Shown: positions 45,287 to 53,556, counted from the stretch's first letter. The stretch: DNA of 64,000 nt from CAIWHR01 sp963708855 (GCA_963708855.1 CAVPUM010000003.1:1-64000), one strand, 5' to 3'. The notes: generated by a model from the letters alone, not told the origin. Made by a program: numbers and translations.

Positions 45287-47951
45287 ATGAGCAAGAGACA
45301 ACTTTCCATCCTGATCGCGTCGCTCTTCGCCGCGGCACCCGCGCTCGCGCAGAACAGTGACCCGTTCTTCTCCACCGGGCAGGTCACCGCCGGCGGCATC
45401 GTTACCGACGTGGATAGCAGGGATACGTCGAAGTTCCACGAATACCAGGACCTCACCAACGGGATGCTGTCGAACATCGGCGTCAAAGGACGCAACAGCT
45501 CGTCGTGGATCAACGCCTACGGCGAGAACTTCGGCCGCGACGACATGTACGTGAACATCTACGGCGGCATGTACGACGTGTTCAAGGCCCGCGCCTACAC
45601 GAACTGGATCCCGCACAACTTCCTGTTCGACGGCGTCACGCCGTACAACGGAAACGGGTCGGGGAACCTGCAGGCAACCTTCCCGAAACCGGATGTCGGC
45701 ACGTGGAACAACGTCGACCTCGGGTACCAGCGCAAGGACACGGGCGGCTATTTCGAATGGCAGCGGCAATCGCCGTGGTATTTCCGCGTGGAGGGCAACC
45801 AGGTCACCACCGAGGGCACCAAGGTCGGCGGCTACTCCAACGGCACGAGCCCGGGTCAGGGCTACGTTGACCTCGCCATCCCGGTGCAGTACCAGACGAA
45901 CACCGCGGCGTTCGAGGGCGGCTACACGACGAGGACGATGACGTTCACGGCGAGCTACCTGGCCAGCAACTTCAACAATGACTTCCAGACGATGTCGTGG
46001 ACCAACCCGTACTTCACCAACGGCACCGACCGGAGTTACCTGCCGCCTGACAACGACTACCAGCGCCTCGCGTTGAACGGCGTGATCCGCGCGCTGCCGT
46101 GGCAGCTCGACCGTCTCGGCGCGTTACACGTGGGACAAGACCGAGAGCGACGTCAACATCGACGGCACCGTGCTGGGAGGCACCACCGCGGCGCCGGCCT
46201 TGATCAACACCGCACCGAGCGTCAGCCAGTTCAACGGCGACGAAACCCGCCAGACGTTCACCCTTGGCTGGGCCGCGACGCCGGTCGCCAATCTCGACAC
46301 GAAGCTGTACTACAACTGGCAGAAGATGAAGAACGACGGCGACCATGTCGTCTTCTGCGAGAGTGGCGCGACCACCTGCGACGGCACGTTCGAGAACGAG
46401 CTGTGGCACTACAAGAAGAACAACGCCGGCGTCGATGCGTGGTGGCGGATCAGCCGGGCCAACCGGCTCGGCGTCGGCTACGATTGGTACAACCTCAAGC
46501 AGAACCGCATCGACTTCGACGACAACACGACGAACACCTTCTGGGTCGAGTGGAAGAACACGTCGCTCGACACGCTGACGGCCCGCGTCAAGTACTGGTA
46601 CCTCCAGCGCCGCGGCGACTACCTGGAGAGCCACGCCGGGGCCAATGCGAACGAGGCGGCTTACCTGCAGCGGTTCACGCGGGCCTACGACCTCGCGGAT
46701 GTCAACCAGAACCGCGTCAAGCTGAACCTCGACTGGGCGCCGTCGGACAACGTGGGCGTCGCGATCGAGTACCAGTACAAGGACAACGACTACAAGGACA
46801 CGACGCTCGGCCGGACGGACGATACGCGCAACGAGATCTTCGCCAACCTCACGTACGGCACGCCGAATTCGTGGCGGGCGACGCTGTTCGGCGATTTCGA
46901 GGACATCAAGTACGACTCGGATCACCGGTACGTGGGCACCAGTCCGACGTGCAACGCTTCCACGGGACCGAACTGCTACGATCCGAACACGTTGCCGGCC
47001 ACCGCCGGCGCGTACAACTGGAGCGCGTCGGTCAAGAACAAGAACTGGATGGTCGGCATCGGTCTCGACGTCCCGTTCGGCGACCGGTGGATGTTCACCG
47101 GCTCGGTGCTCTACGAGAAGACGGACGGCTCGTCGGACATGACGGCGCAGGACAACTACGGCAATCCGCTGCCGCTGCCGAACTACCCGAACATCAAGAC
47201 GACCTCCCTCAACCTGAAGGGCACGTACAAGTTCAACAGGAACTGGCTGGCGACGCTCGGATACGCGTACCAGAAGTACGACTACACCGACGACCAGTAC
47301 ACGGGGTACCTCAACTCGCTGCCGTCGCTCAACGCCACCACCGGCGCGAACACGGAATCGCAGAGGAGCTACCTCAACGGATGGAACGCGTTCCAGTCGT
47401 ACGACGCCAACATCGTGTATGCGACGTTGAGGTTCTCGTGGGATCCGCCGTCGATCCCCGCGCCGGCGATGAAGGTCGCGGAAGCGCCGCCCAAGCCGGT
47501 GGTCGCCCCGCCCCCGCCGCCCGCGACGCCACCGGCCCCCGCGCCGGCGCCGGCGCCTGCCCCGCAGGTGCAGAAGGTCACGCTCGACTCGAAGGTGCTG
47601 TTCGACTTCAACAAGGCGGTCCTGAAGCCCGAAGGCAGGGCCGCGATCGACAGCCAGGTCATCGGCAAGCTCGCGCAGATCCAGAAGCTCGACGTCGTCA
47701 TCGTGACCGGACACACCGACCGCATCGGGTCGGAGGCCGCCAACCAGAAGCTGTCGGAGGAACGCGCGAAAGCCGTGGGCGACTATCTCGGCAGCAAGGG
47801 TGTCGACAAGACGAAGATCCGCACGATCGGCATGGGCGAGAAGCAGCCGGTGGCGCAGTGCGATCAGAAGGACATGAAGGCGCTGATCGCCTGCCTGCAG
47901 CCGAACCGCCGCGTGGACGTCGAGGTCAGGGGCGAGACGACGAAGAGGTAA
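45287..47951 (+). CDS. mtrB: MtrB/PioB-type outer-membrane porin fused to OmpA-like domain (copy 2)
   Basis: About 887 residues. Signal peptide to AAPALAQ (about residue 22), barrel to about residue 720 with GENFGRDDMYVNIYGGMYDVF, last strand DANIVYATLRFSW. Then a Pro/Ala linker and an OmpA-like domain identical in protein sequence to copy 1. A frame break near 46110 (PWQL, then STVSARYTWDKTESDVN in the next frame) must be bridged. Cysteine pairs occur in outer loops (CESGATTC, CNASTGPNC). Barrel sequence is clearly diverged from copy 1, suggesting different extracellular surfaces or different MtrA partners. Confidence 0.9.
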
Positions 47952-47999
47952 TCGCCGCAAGAGCGACCCGAAAAGCCCCGCCCCGCGCGGGGCTTTTTC
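47529..47999 (+). repeat. Near-identical direct repeat, copy 2 (OmpA tail and terminator)
   Basis: Second copy of the sequence at 43410-43880, covering the linker end, OmpA-like domain, stop and terminator of mtrB2. Confidence 0.85.
47971..47999 (+). terminator. Rho-independent terminator after mtrB copy 2
   Basis: AAAAGCCCCGC paired with GCGCGGGGCTTTTT; same stem as after mtrB1, loop one base shorter. Confidence 0.9.
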
Positions 48000-48011
48000 T
48001 TGGTTGCGGGA

Positions 48012-48040
48012 TTCTGCCGCGTTGCAACATCGCGGCAGAA
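48012..48040. repeat. Hairpin between mtrB2 terminator and mtr scar promoter
   Basis: Perfect 10-base arms TTCTGCCGCG and CGCGGCAGAA with a 9-base loop TTGCAACAT. No T-run follows. It takes the place where the other two mtr promoters have their RegR-type box, so a binding site is possible. Confidence 0.45.
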
Positions 48041-48071
48041 TCGGAAAAAGTTCCTCGACGTCGTCCTTCCG

Positions 48072-48085
48072 TTGACATACATCAA
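48072..48085. promoter_or_regulatory. FNR/DNR-type site of a third mtr promoter
   Basis: TTGACATACATCAA with GAATAC... here GAATAC begins at 48110, exactly 24 bases downstream, followed by ATCAGGCGGAA as in the mtrA2 leader (ATTCAGGCGGAA). It now stands 155 bases before a small cytochrome gene. Confidence 0.65.
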
Positions 48086-48151
48086 AGCTGGCGCAGCTTG
48101 CCGGGCGCTGAATACGCGGAGAATCAGGCGGAACTCGTTTCCGCGCGCCAG

Positions 48152-48193
48152 AGGAACAACATTGTCTTTCTGACGGCCACGCTCAAGTTCTAA
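48152..48193 (+). pseudogene. C-terminal scar of a third mtrB
   Basis: The bases read RNNIVFLTATLKF followed by TAA. This matches the last barrel strand of mtrB1, KNNIVWLTVTYKF, also at DNA level, but here the protein ends without an OmpA tail, as MtrB proteins usually do. It follows directly on an mtrA-type promoter and leader (48072-48150). The simplest reading is a deletion that removed a third mtrA and nearly all of its mtrB. Confidence 0.7.
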
Positions 48194-48240
48194 CCGAACC
48201 GGGAATGCCCTGCGCTGCTGCAGATCTACAGGAGGCGACG

Positions 48241-48525
48241 ATGAAGGCATTCGCAATGGCGGCGTTACTGACGGCCGGACTGCTGGCGACCGGGGCAGCG
48301 AATGCGGATAGCGGGGAAGAGCTGGCGAAGAGTTCCGGCTGCCTGGCCTGCCACGCGGTCGACACCAAGAAGGTCGGTCCGGCCTACAAGGATGTGGCGA
48401 AGAAGTTCAAAGGCAAGCCGCGAGCCGAAGTGATTGCCGCGATGAAGTCAGCCTCGGTCCACGCGTCGGTCAAGGCGACGGACAAGGATCTCCGTGAAAT
48501 CGTCGAGTGGATCCAAAAGCTCTGA
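48241..48525 (+). CDS. Small periplasmic class I cytochrome c (c551/c8-like)
   Basis: 94 residues with signal peptide ending GAANA, haem motif in SSGCLACHAVDTKKVGPAYKDVAKKF and a methionine near the end of the pattern (MKSASVH). Such cytochromes shuttle electrons in the periplasm. AGGAGG precedes the ATG. It is now the first intact gene behind the third mtr promoter, and is related to the pair at 53650 and 54073. Confidence 0.93.
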   Translation: MKAFAMAALLTAGLLATGAANADSGEELAKSSGCLACHAVDTKKVGPAYKDVAKKFKGKPRAEVIAAMKSASVHASVKATDKDLREIVEWIQKL

Positions 48526-48548
48526 CGACCTAGGTTTCAGACCCTCGA

Positions 48549-48577
48549 GAGGCCGGCGCGTGCGCCGGCCTCTTCTT
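48549..48577 (+). terminator. Rho-independent terminator after small cytochrome c
   Basis: Perfect stem GAGGCCGGCGC / GCGCCGGCCTC with a GT loop, followed by TTCTT, 23 bases after the stop. Confidence 0.8.
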
Positions 48578-48905
48578 GCGCATGCGGCGTTCGCGGCTCC
48601 GGTCCGAAGCGGTGCGTGACATGCGCAGCGCCAAGCGCGTTCTGGGAGCGTGCCGCTGGCACATTTCCCGACCCGGGCTGCAACGTCCGCAGCACATCTG
48701 ACGATCCCTTGATATGGCGCAAGGATCCGAACACGCAAACAGCTTGGTGGCGACTAACATGCGACGCATGGTCGCATGACATCTTGTCGCGTTTCACGAT
48801 AGGGGAGGATGACGCCGAAGACTCGCCGTGCCGCACATGGGCGGTGTTGCCTGGAGTGCAGAGGCTGGATTGCGATATTGCACAGTTTCGTGAGGATCCG
48901 AGCGA
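48578..48905 (+). other. Gene-free stretch upstream of the tetrahaem cytochrome
   Basis: No supported gene. It contains two RegR-like repeats at 48761-48790. The rest shows no clear promoter or hairpin. Confidence 0.5.
48761..48790. promoter_or_regulatory. Two imperfect RegR-like boxes upstream of the tetrahaem cytochrome
   Basis: GCGACGCATGGTCGC (48761-48775) keeps both halves GCGAC/GTCGC but not the central TT; directly after it ATGACATCTTGTCGC (48776-48790) keeps the right half and most of the left. They lie 115-145 bases before the start at 48906. Confidence 0.4.
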
Positions 48906-50147
48906 ATGCCAACGAAACGAACCACGCTGGCGGTTAGCGTCATGATGTACACGCTCGTTGCCGGCGCGGCGGGCATGGGCTATGCGCCGGATGCGACGGC
49001 CCAACCGGCAACGGTCAAGGCTGGCGCTGGAGGCGATCTCCGGGCCGCGTTTGCCAACGCGGCGGACGTCGCCGAGGGTAAGCGCGTCGCCGATGCCTCG
49101 TGCGCCGGCTGTCACGGCGCGAGCGGGGTCAGCGCCAACAAAGGCGTGCCCCACCTCGCGGGCCAGCGTCCCGCATACGTCTACCATGAGCTGAAGCAGT
49201 ACCAGTCGGGTGCACGCGCCGATGCCGCGATGAGCGGCGCCGTCAAGTTCCTGAACGACGATGCCTTGGTCAAGGTGGCCGCCTACTACGCGAGCCTGGA
49301 GCCCGCGCCGCCCATCGTGACCGCCGGCGCCAAGCCCGCCCCGGCCAAGCCCGACTCGATCCAGGCGGGCAAGGCCGCCGCTTCGGGCTGCGCCGGTTGC
49401 CACGGCGACACCGGCATCAGCAAGACCGCCGGTGTACCGAGCCTGGTCGGACTGGACCCCAAATATCTGGCCACGGCAATGAACGCCTACAGGAATGGCC
49501 AGCGCAAGCACGACGCCATGAAGGCGGCACTCTCGGCCGTCACCGATTCCGACATCGCCGACATGGCTCTGTTCTATGGGCTGCAAAAGCCGGCTCGGGC
49601 GCAAACGCCGGCGGCCGGCGATCAGGCGGCGGGAAAGGCCGCGGCGACCGCCTGTACCGCATGCCACGGCACCAGCGGTGTCGGCACCGATCCGGCGATA
49701 CCCAACATCGCCGGCCAGGATGCGCAGTACGTCGCGGTGGCGCTCCGCGCCTACAAGGACGGCTCGCGCAGCGATGCGACGATGAAGGCGCTGGCATCGT
49801 CGCTCGATGAGGCTGCCAGCAAGAATCTGGCGGCGTTCTACGCCAATCAGCAGCCACAGCAGCCGAAGGTGACCCGGCCGCTGACGACCGCCGAGTGGGT
49901 GCAAAGGTGCGATCGCTGTCACGGCGTCGACGGCAACAGCGCCGATCCTCGGATGCCGGCCGTGGCCGGGCAACGCGCGGACTATCTGGAAAAGGTGCTG
50001 CACGCCTATCGGTCCGGCGAGCGCAAGAGCCCGCAGATGGCGGCGATGTCGGGCGTGCTGACGGTGGCGGACGTCGAGAACCTCGCGGCGTACTACGCGC
50101 GCCAGAAGGCGCGATCCGTCGTCTACGTCGCGCTGCCGGCCAAATGA
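48906..50147 (+). CDS. Tetrahaem cytochrome with four class I (c4-like) domains
   Basis: 413 residues: signal sequence, then four successive class I cytochrome domains of about 90 residues with CAGCH, CAGCH, CTACH and CDRCH. Each has the c4-type order CxGCHG...GVP.L.G...Y....L..Y..G, with methionines such as DAAMSG, DAMKAAL, DATMKAL and PQMAAM as likely sixth ligands. Dihaem c4 proteins are common; the four-domain form looks like a doubled c4. Probably periplasmic electron carrier. Linkers between domains are Ala/Pro-rich. Confidence 0.9.
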   Translation: MPTKRTTLAVSVMMYTLVAGAAGMGYAPDATAQPATVKAGAGGDLRAAFANAADVAEGKRVADASCAGCHGASGVSANKGVPHLAGQRPAYVYHELKQYQSGARADAAMSGAVKFLNDDALVKVAAYYASLEPAPPIVTAGAKPAPAKPDSIQAGKAAASGCAGCHGDTGISKTAGVPSLVGLDPKYLATAMNAYRNGQRKHDAMKAALSAVTDSDIADMALFYGLQKPARAQTPAAGDQAAGKAAATACTACHGTSGVGTDPAIPNIAGQDAQYVAVALRAYKDGSRSDATMKALASSLDEAASKNLAAFYANQQPQQPKVTRPLTTAEWVQRCDRCHGVDGNSADPRMPAVAGQRADYLEKVLHAYRSGERKSPQMAAMSGVLTVADVENLAAYYARQKARSVVYVALPAK

Positions 50148-50282
50148 ACGAACGGCGCGCGGGACGAGTTGCGGCGGGGAGACCATCGCGTCGCCACGCG
50201 GACAGCACCCAGGCTGGAGCGTACGGCATGCGGTCCGCGCCGCGCTCGAGGACTCCGGCCCGAAAAACCCAAGGGACCCATC

Positions 50283-51074
50283 ATGACTGATGCTCCGCTG
50301 CACCGGCTCTATCGCCACTACTCGGAGCTGCCCTACAGCCAGCGTGTCCTCTATACCGCCACGCTGCTCGTGCTCGGAGTGGGTTACCTGTTCGCGATGA
50401 TCAACCTGCTACACACCTACGCCGGACGGGCGGGCGGCAGTCCGCTGATGCTGTCGTACCGGGACATCGTCGTCGCCTACAGCGGCAGCGGTAAGGCGTC
50501 GCGGCTCGAATCGGCGCTGCGCGGGCCGATGTCGAGCATGTTGCGGCCCGACGAGACCAGCGCCATCATTGCCTGGGTGCAGGATGGCGCCGATCGTGCG
50601 AAGTACGAGAGCGAGATCAAGCCGACGATCGAGCAGCGCTGCCTCACCTGCCACGACGGGAGCGTCAATCCGCACCTGCCGAACTTCAACAGCTACGACA
50701 GCTTGAAGAAAGTGACCGAGCAGGACACCGGCGCGAATGTCTTCACGCTCGTTCGCGTGTCGCACATCCACCTGTTCGGGGTCACGTTCATCTTCTTCAT
50801 CGTGGGCACCATCTTCAGCCACGCCTACGTCCGTCCGGTGTGGTTCAAGTGCACTGTTATCGCCCTTCCGTTCGGCGCCCTCTTCGTCGACATCGCATCG
50901 TGGTACTTCACGAAGCTCTATCATCCGTTCGCCATCGTGGTGATGCTCGCCGGCGCGATCATGGGGCTGTGCTTCGCCTTCATGTGGGTGGTCAGCATGT
51001 ACCAGCTCTGGTTCTCCCCGACGCCCTCGCCCGTAGCCCAGCGCGAGAGCGGCGACCTGCCCGCGATCGACTGA
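50283..51074 (+). CDS. Membrane protein with one c-type haem motif and four helices
   Basis: 263 residues. Helix 1 around residues 20-42 (TLLVLGVGYLFAMINLLHTY), then a periplasmic part of about 120 residues with CLTCHDG near residue 121, and three helices from HIHLFGVTFIFFIVGTIFSH to LAGAIMGLCFAFMWVVSMYQ. Histidines in the helices (VSHIHLFG, YHPFAIV) could ligate b-haem. Similar proteins occur beside cytochrome genes in betaproteobacteria, sometimes with misleading names in databases; the function is not known. It may link the quinone pool to the periplasmic cytochromes on either side. Confidence 0.75.
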   Translation: MTDAPLHRLYRHYSELPYSQRVLYTATLLVLGVGYLFAMINLLHTYAGRAGGSPLMLSYRDIVVAYSGSGKASRLESALRGPMSSMLRPDETSAIIAWVQDGADRAKYESEIKPTIEQRCLTCHDGSVNPHLPNFNSYDSLKKVTEQDTGANVFTLVRVSHIHLFGVTFIFFIVGTIFSHAYVRPVWFKCTVIALPFGALFVDIASWYFTKLYHPFAIVVMLAGAIMGLCFAFMWVVSMYQLWFSPTPSPVAQRESGDLPAID

Positions 51075-51171
51075 GGCGGCATCGGCCCGGGGAACAAGTG
51101 TGCGCCGATCGACGTCGACGAGGAGGACCGGCTCCGGCGCTTCGCAAGCCATCGCAATTCGAGGAATCGTC

Positions 51172-52263
51172 ATGACGCAGATCGCAGGCTTTACTGTTAC
51201 CCGGTTGGTCGACAAGGCGCGGTGGTGGCTCGTCATGTTAGCCGTCGCCGCGTTGACGACCGGGCTCGCATCCGGAGCGTCTTCGGCGCAGAGCGCCGAG
51301 CGCAGCGGCAAGGACGTCGTGGCGGCGTCGTGTGTCGCCTGCCACGGCAGCGGCGCGAACGGCGCACCCAGGATCGGCGACAAGAAGGCTTGGGAGAAGC
51401 GCGCGGCTCAGGGCCTGACCGGCCTCACGGCCAACGCGCTCAAGGGCATCCGGCAGATGCCGTCGCACGGCGGAAACACCAATCTGACGGACACGGAAGT
51501 CGAGCGCGCGATCACCTACATGGTCAACCAGTCGGGCGGCAAATGGGTCGAACCGACGAGCCGCACGGCCAAGACAGCCGACCGCACCGGCGAACAGGTC
51601 GTGCAGGCACGGTGCATCAAGTGCCACCAGACGGGCGAGGGCGGCGCGCCGAAGATCGGCGACCGCGCAGCATGGATCCCGCGCGTCAAGCAAGGGCTCG
51701 ACGTCGTGGTCCGCTCGGCGATCCAGGGCCACGGCGGCATGCCGGCGCGCGGCGGACAGGCCGACCTCACCGATGCGGAAATGCGCAATGCAGTGATCTA
51801 CATGTTCAATCAAGGTACCGCGCCGGCCGGCGGCGCGACCGCGGCTGCGCCGTCGGTTCCGGCGCCCCGATCCGACGCCACGCACAAGGTCGTCGCCGGA
51901 ACGGCGATCGAATTGGGCGTCGTCTCGGCCGAATCGCTGCGCGCGCAGCACCCCAAGCCGGACGCGGAAAGCACGATGCACGGAGGGATTCCGACCGGCA
52001 GTGGCTTTTTCCACGTGAACATCTCGCTGCGCGATACGGCGACGAATGACACAATCAAGGATGCCGAGGTCGAGGTGAGGGTCGCTAATCCCGTCACCGG
52101 CAGCGAAACAAAGAAGCTCGACCCGATCGCGATTGGCGGCACGCCGAGCTACGGAAATTACTTCCGGATGCCCGGCAAGGAACCCTACACGATCGTGGTG
52201 CAGGTCAGCCGACCGGGCGTGCCCCGGCTTATCGAGGCCAGGTTCGCCTACCGGCACGACTGA
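51172..52263 (+). CDS. Dihaem c5-type cytochrome with C-terminal beta-sandwich domain
   Basis: 363 residues. Signal peptide (residues 18-40), then two c5-like domains with CVACHGSGANGAPRIGDK and CIKCHQTGEGGAPKIGD, each followed by MPSHGGNTNLTD or MPARGGQADLTD with the methionine ligand. After an Ala/Pro linker (about 220-245) comes a 115-residue domain rich in beta strands (FFHVNISLRDTATNDTIKDA; PYTIVVQVSRPG), with an Ig-like look and MHGG at its start. That domain was not recognised with confidence. Start ATG at 51172 has GAGGAAT upstream. Confidence 0.82.
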   Translation: MTQIAGFTVTRLVDKARWWLVMLAVAALTTGLASGASSAQSAERSGKDVVAASCVACHGSGANGAPRIGDKKAWEKRAAQGLTGLTANALKGIRQMPSHGGNTNLTDTEVERAITYMVNQSGGKWVEPTSRTAKTADRTGEQVVQARCIKCHQTGEGGAPKIGDRAAWIPRVKQGLDVVVRSAIQGHGGMPARGGQADLTDAEMRNAVIYMFNQGTAPAGGATAAAPSVPAPRSDATHKVVAGTAIELGVVSAESLRAQHPKPDAESTMHGGIPTGSGFFHVNISLRDTATNDTIKDAEVEVRVANPVTGSETKKLDPIAIGGTPSYGNYFRMPGKEPYTIVVQVSRPGVPRLIEARFAYRHD

Positions 52264-52295
52264 GCACGGGTCCGCGTGCGAAGGTACGGAGACGG

Positions 52296-52781
52296 TCAGT
52301 ACCGCCCGTGCTGCTTGTAGATGTAGTTGGACAGCTCGACCTGCTGCATCGACAGCCGGCGCTGGATCTGGTGGACGACGCGGATGATCGCGCGCATCAC
52401 GCGATAGACGATCTCCGGATGCGACTGCAATATCGACTCCAGCTTCTCGCGCTCGATGCCCAGCACGCGCGTGGCGCCAAGCGCGACCTTGGACGCGTAG
52501 AGCACCGAGCCGTCCATGAACCCCATCTCGCCGATGAAGTCGCCCTGCGAAAGCGTGTTGATCGTCAACGCCTGATCGGTGTCGGCATTCTTGATCACGC
52601 CGAGCGAGCCTTGCAGGATCACATACAGGTGGTTGTCGACGGCGCCCTCCTCCACCAGGACTTCGCCCTGCTTCAGTTCGCGCAGCGTCACGAGTTTGGC
52701 CAGGATACGGCACTGCTCGTCGGTAAGCTCGGCGGCGAGCTTGGTCGAGCGCACGGCTTCGAATGGGGATGGATCGGTCAT
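52296..52781 (-). CDS. Cyclic nucleotide-binding domain protein
   Basis: 161 residues, essentially one cNMP-binding domain: LKQGEVLVEEGAVDNHLYVILQ-like text, LSQGDFIGEMGFMDGSVLYAS in the phosphate-binding cassette (GE...S where cAMP binders have GE...R-A, so cyclic nucleotide binding is uncertain). No winged helix follows; the end is a helix with HQIQRRLSMQQVELSNYIYK. Its ATG overlaps the end of the RatA-like gene by 4 bases. Convergent with the dihaem cytochrome gene. Confidence 0.78.
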   Translation of the reverse strand: MTDPSPFEAVRSTKLAAELTDEQCRILAKLVTLRELKQGEVLVEEGAVDNHLYVILQGSLGVIKNADTDQALTINTLSQGDFIGEMGFMDGSVLYASKVALGATRVLGIEREKLESILQSHPEIVYRVMRAIIRVVHQIQRRLSMQQVELSNYIYKQHGRY

Positions 52782-53365
52782 GACGATGTGCTCCTGTGGA
52801 AGGGGTCGTCGCTGTTGCCGGGGAGCCTCGGCCCGGAGGCGGCCTGCGGTGATGTGATCGGCGTCAAGGTGGACATCGTTGCGATTGGCGGCGGCGGAGG
52901 GACGGTGCTCGCGCCCCCGGAAGCGACGCCACCGCCGGGGGCGTACACCTGGTCGGCCCGCGCCACGAACCGGTCGACCAGCGTGTTGGCGATGCGGTCG
53001 AAGACCGGCCGCGCGATTCGCGCCATCGCCGTGCTGTCGAAATCGTAGCGCAGCCCGAAATCGATGCGGCAGCCGTCGGCGGCAAGCGGCGTCAGGTCCC
53101 AGACGCCGTCGAAGTGCCGGAACGGGCCCCGCTCGAGGTGGATCGTCATCGCGGTCGGACGCCGTTTCGGATTGCGCGTCCGAAAGTCGAAGCGCACACC
53201 GAGGTAGTTGACTGTGATGTCCGCGACCACCGTGTTCTCGTCGCGGGCGACGACGGTCGCGCCGCTGCACCAGGGCAGGAAGTCGGGGTAGTGCTCGCAC
53301 GCCTCGATGAGGTCGAACATCTGCTCGGCCGAATGGCCGACGAGCACCGTCTTGCGCACGTCCAT
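52778..53365 (-). CDS. RatA/COQ10-type START-domain protein
   Basis: 195 residues. The first 145 follow the RatA/COQ10 family: VLVGHSAEQMFDLIEACEHYPDFLPWC at the start and ARPVFDRIANTLVDRFVARA at the end. COQ10 proteins bind ubiquinone; RatA is named for a ribosome effect. Unusual is a Pro/Ser-rich tail of about 45 residues that runs to the overlap with the next gene; it may be genuine or the product of a lost stop. A link to quinone-dependent electron transfer is plausible from context. Confidence 0.82.
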   Translation of the reverse strand: MDVRKTVLVGHSAEQMFDLIEACEHYPDFLPWCSGATVVARDENTVVADITVNYLGVRFDFRTRNPKRRPTAMTIHLERGPFRHFDGVWDLTPLAADGCRIDFGLRYDFDSTAMARIARPVFDRIANTLVDRFVARADQVYAPGGGVASGGASTVPPPPPIATMSTLTPITSPQAASGPRLPGNSDDPFHRSTSS

Positions 53366-53542
53366 GCGGCATATTGTTTCACAGCGGCACCGTCCGCGGC
53401 GCACCGGAGTCGCGTCCGCACGCTCCGGCCCCTTTCGGCATCCGGGCGTGTTCAGCGCCGACGCCGGTCGCCGGGGCGGCCCGCCTGCGAGCGCCCCGGG
53501 GGGTTCCGGCGCCTGCGATGAACTGCGGAACCCTGCCCGCGC

Positions 53543-53556
53543 TTGATGTAGCGCAA
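53543..53556. promoter_or_regulatory. FNR/DNR-type site upstream of cytochrome c551 pair
   Basis: TTGATGTAGCGCAA has a perfect left half TTGAT and a right half CGCAA one or two bases from consensus; a TAGCCT -10-like hexamer starts 21 bases downstream. The start codon is at 53650. Confidence 0.55.

Noticed and set aside
45287..48193. 968-residue frame covering mtrB2 and reaching to the scar
   Set aside because: After about 46110 this frame is not MtrB; the porin continues in the next frame to 47951. The end of the long frame only happens to include the real mtrB3 tail.
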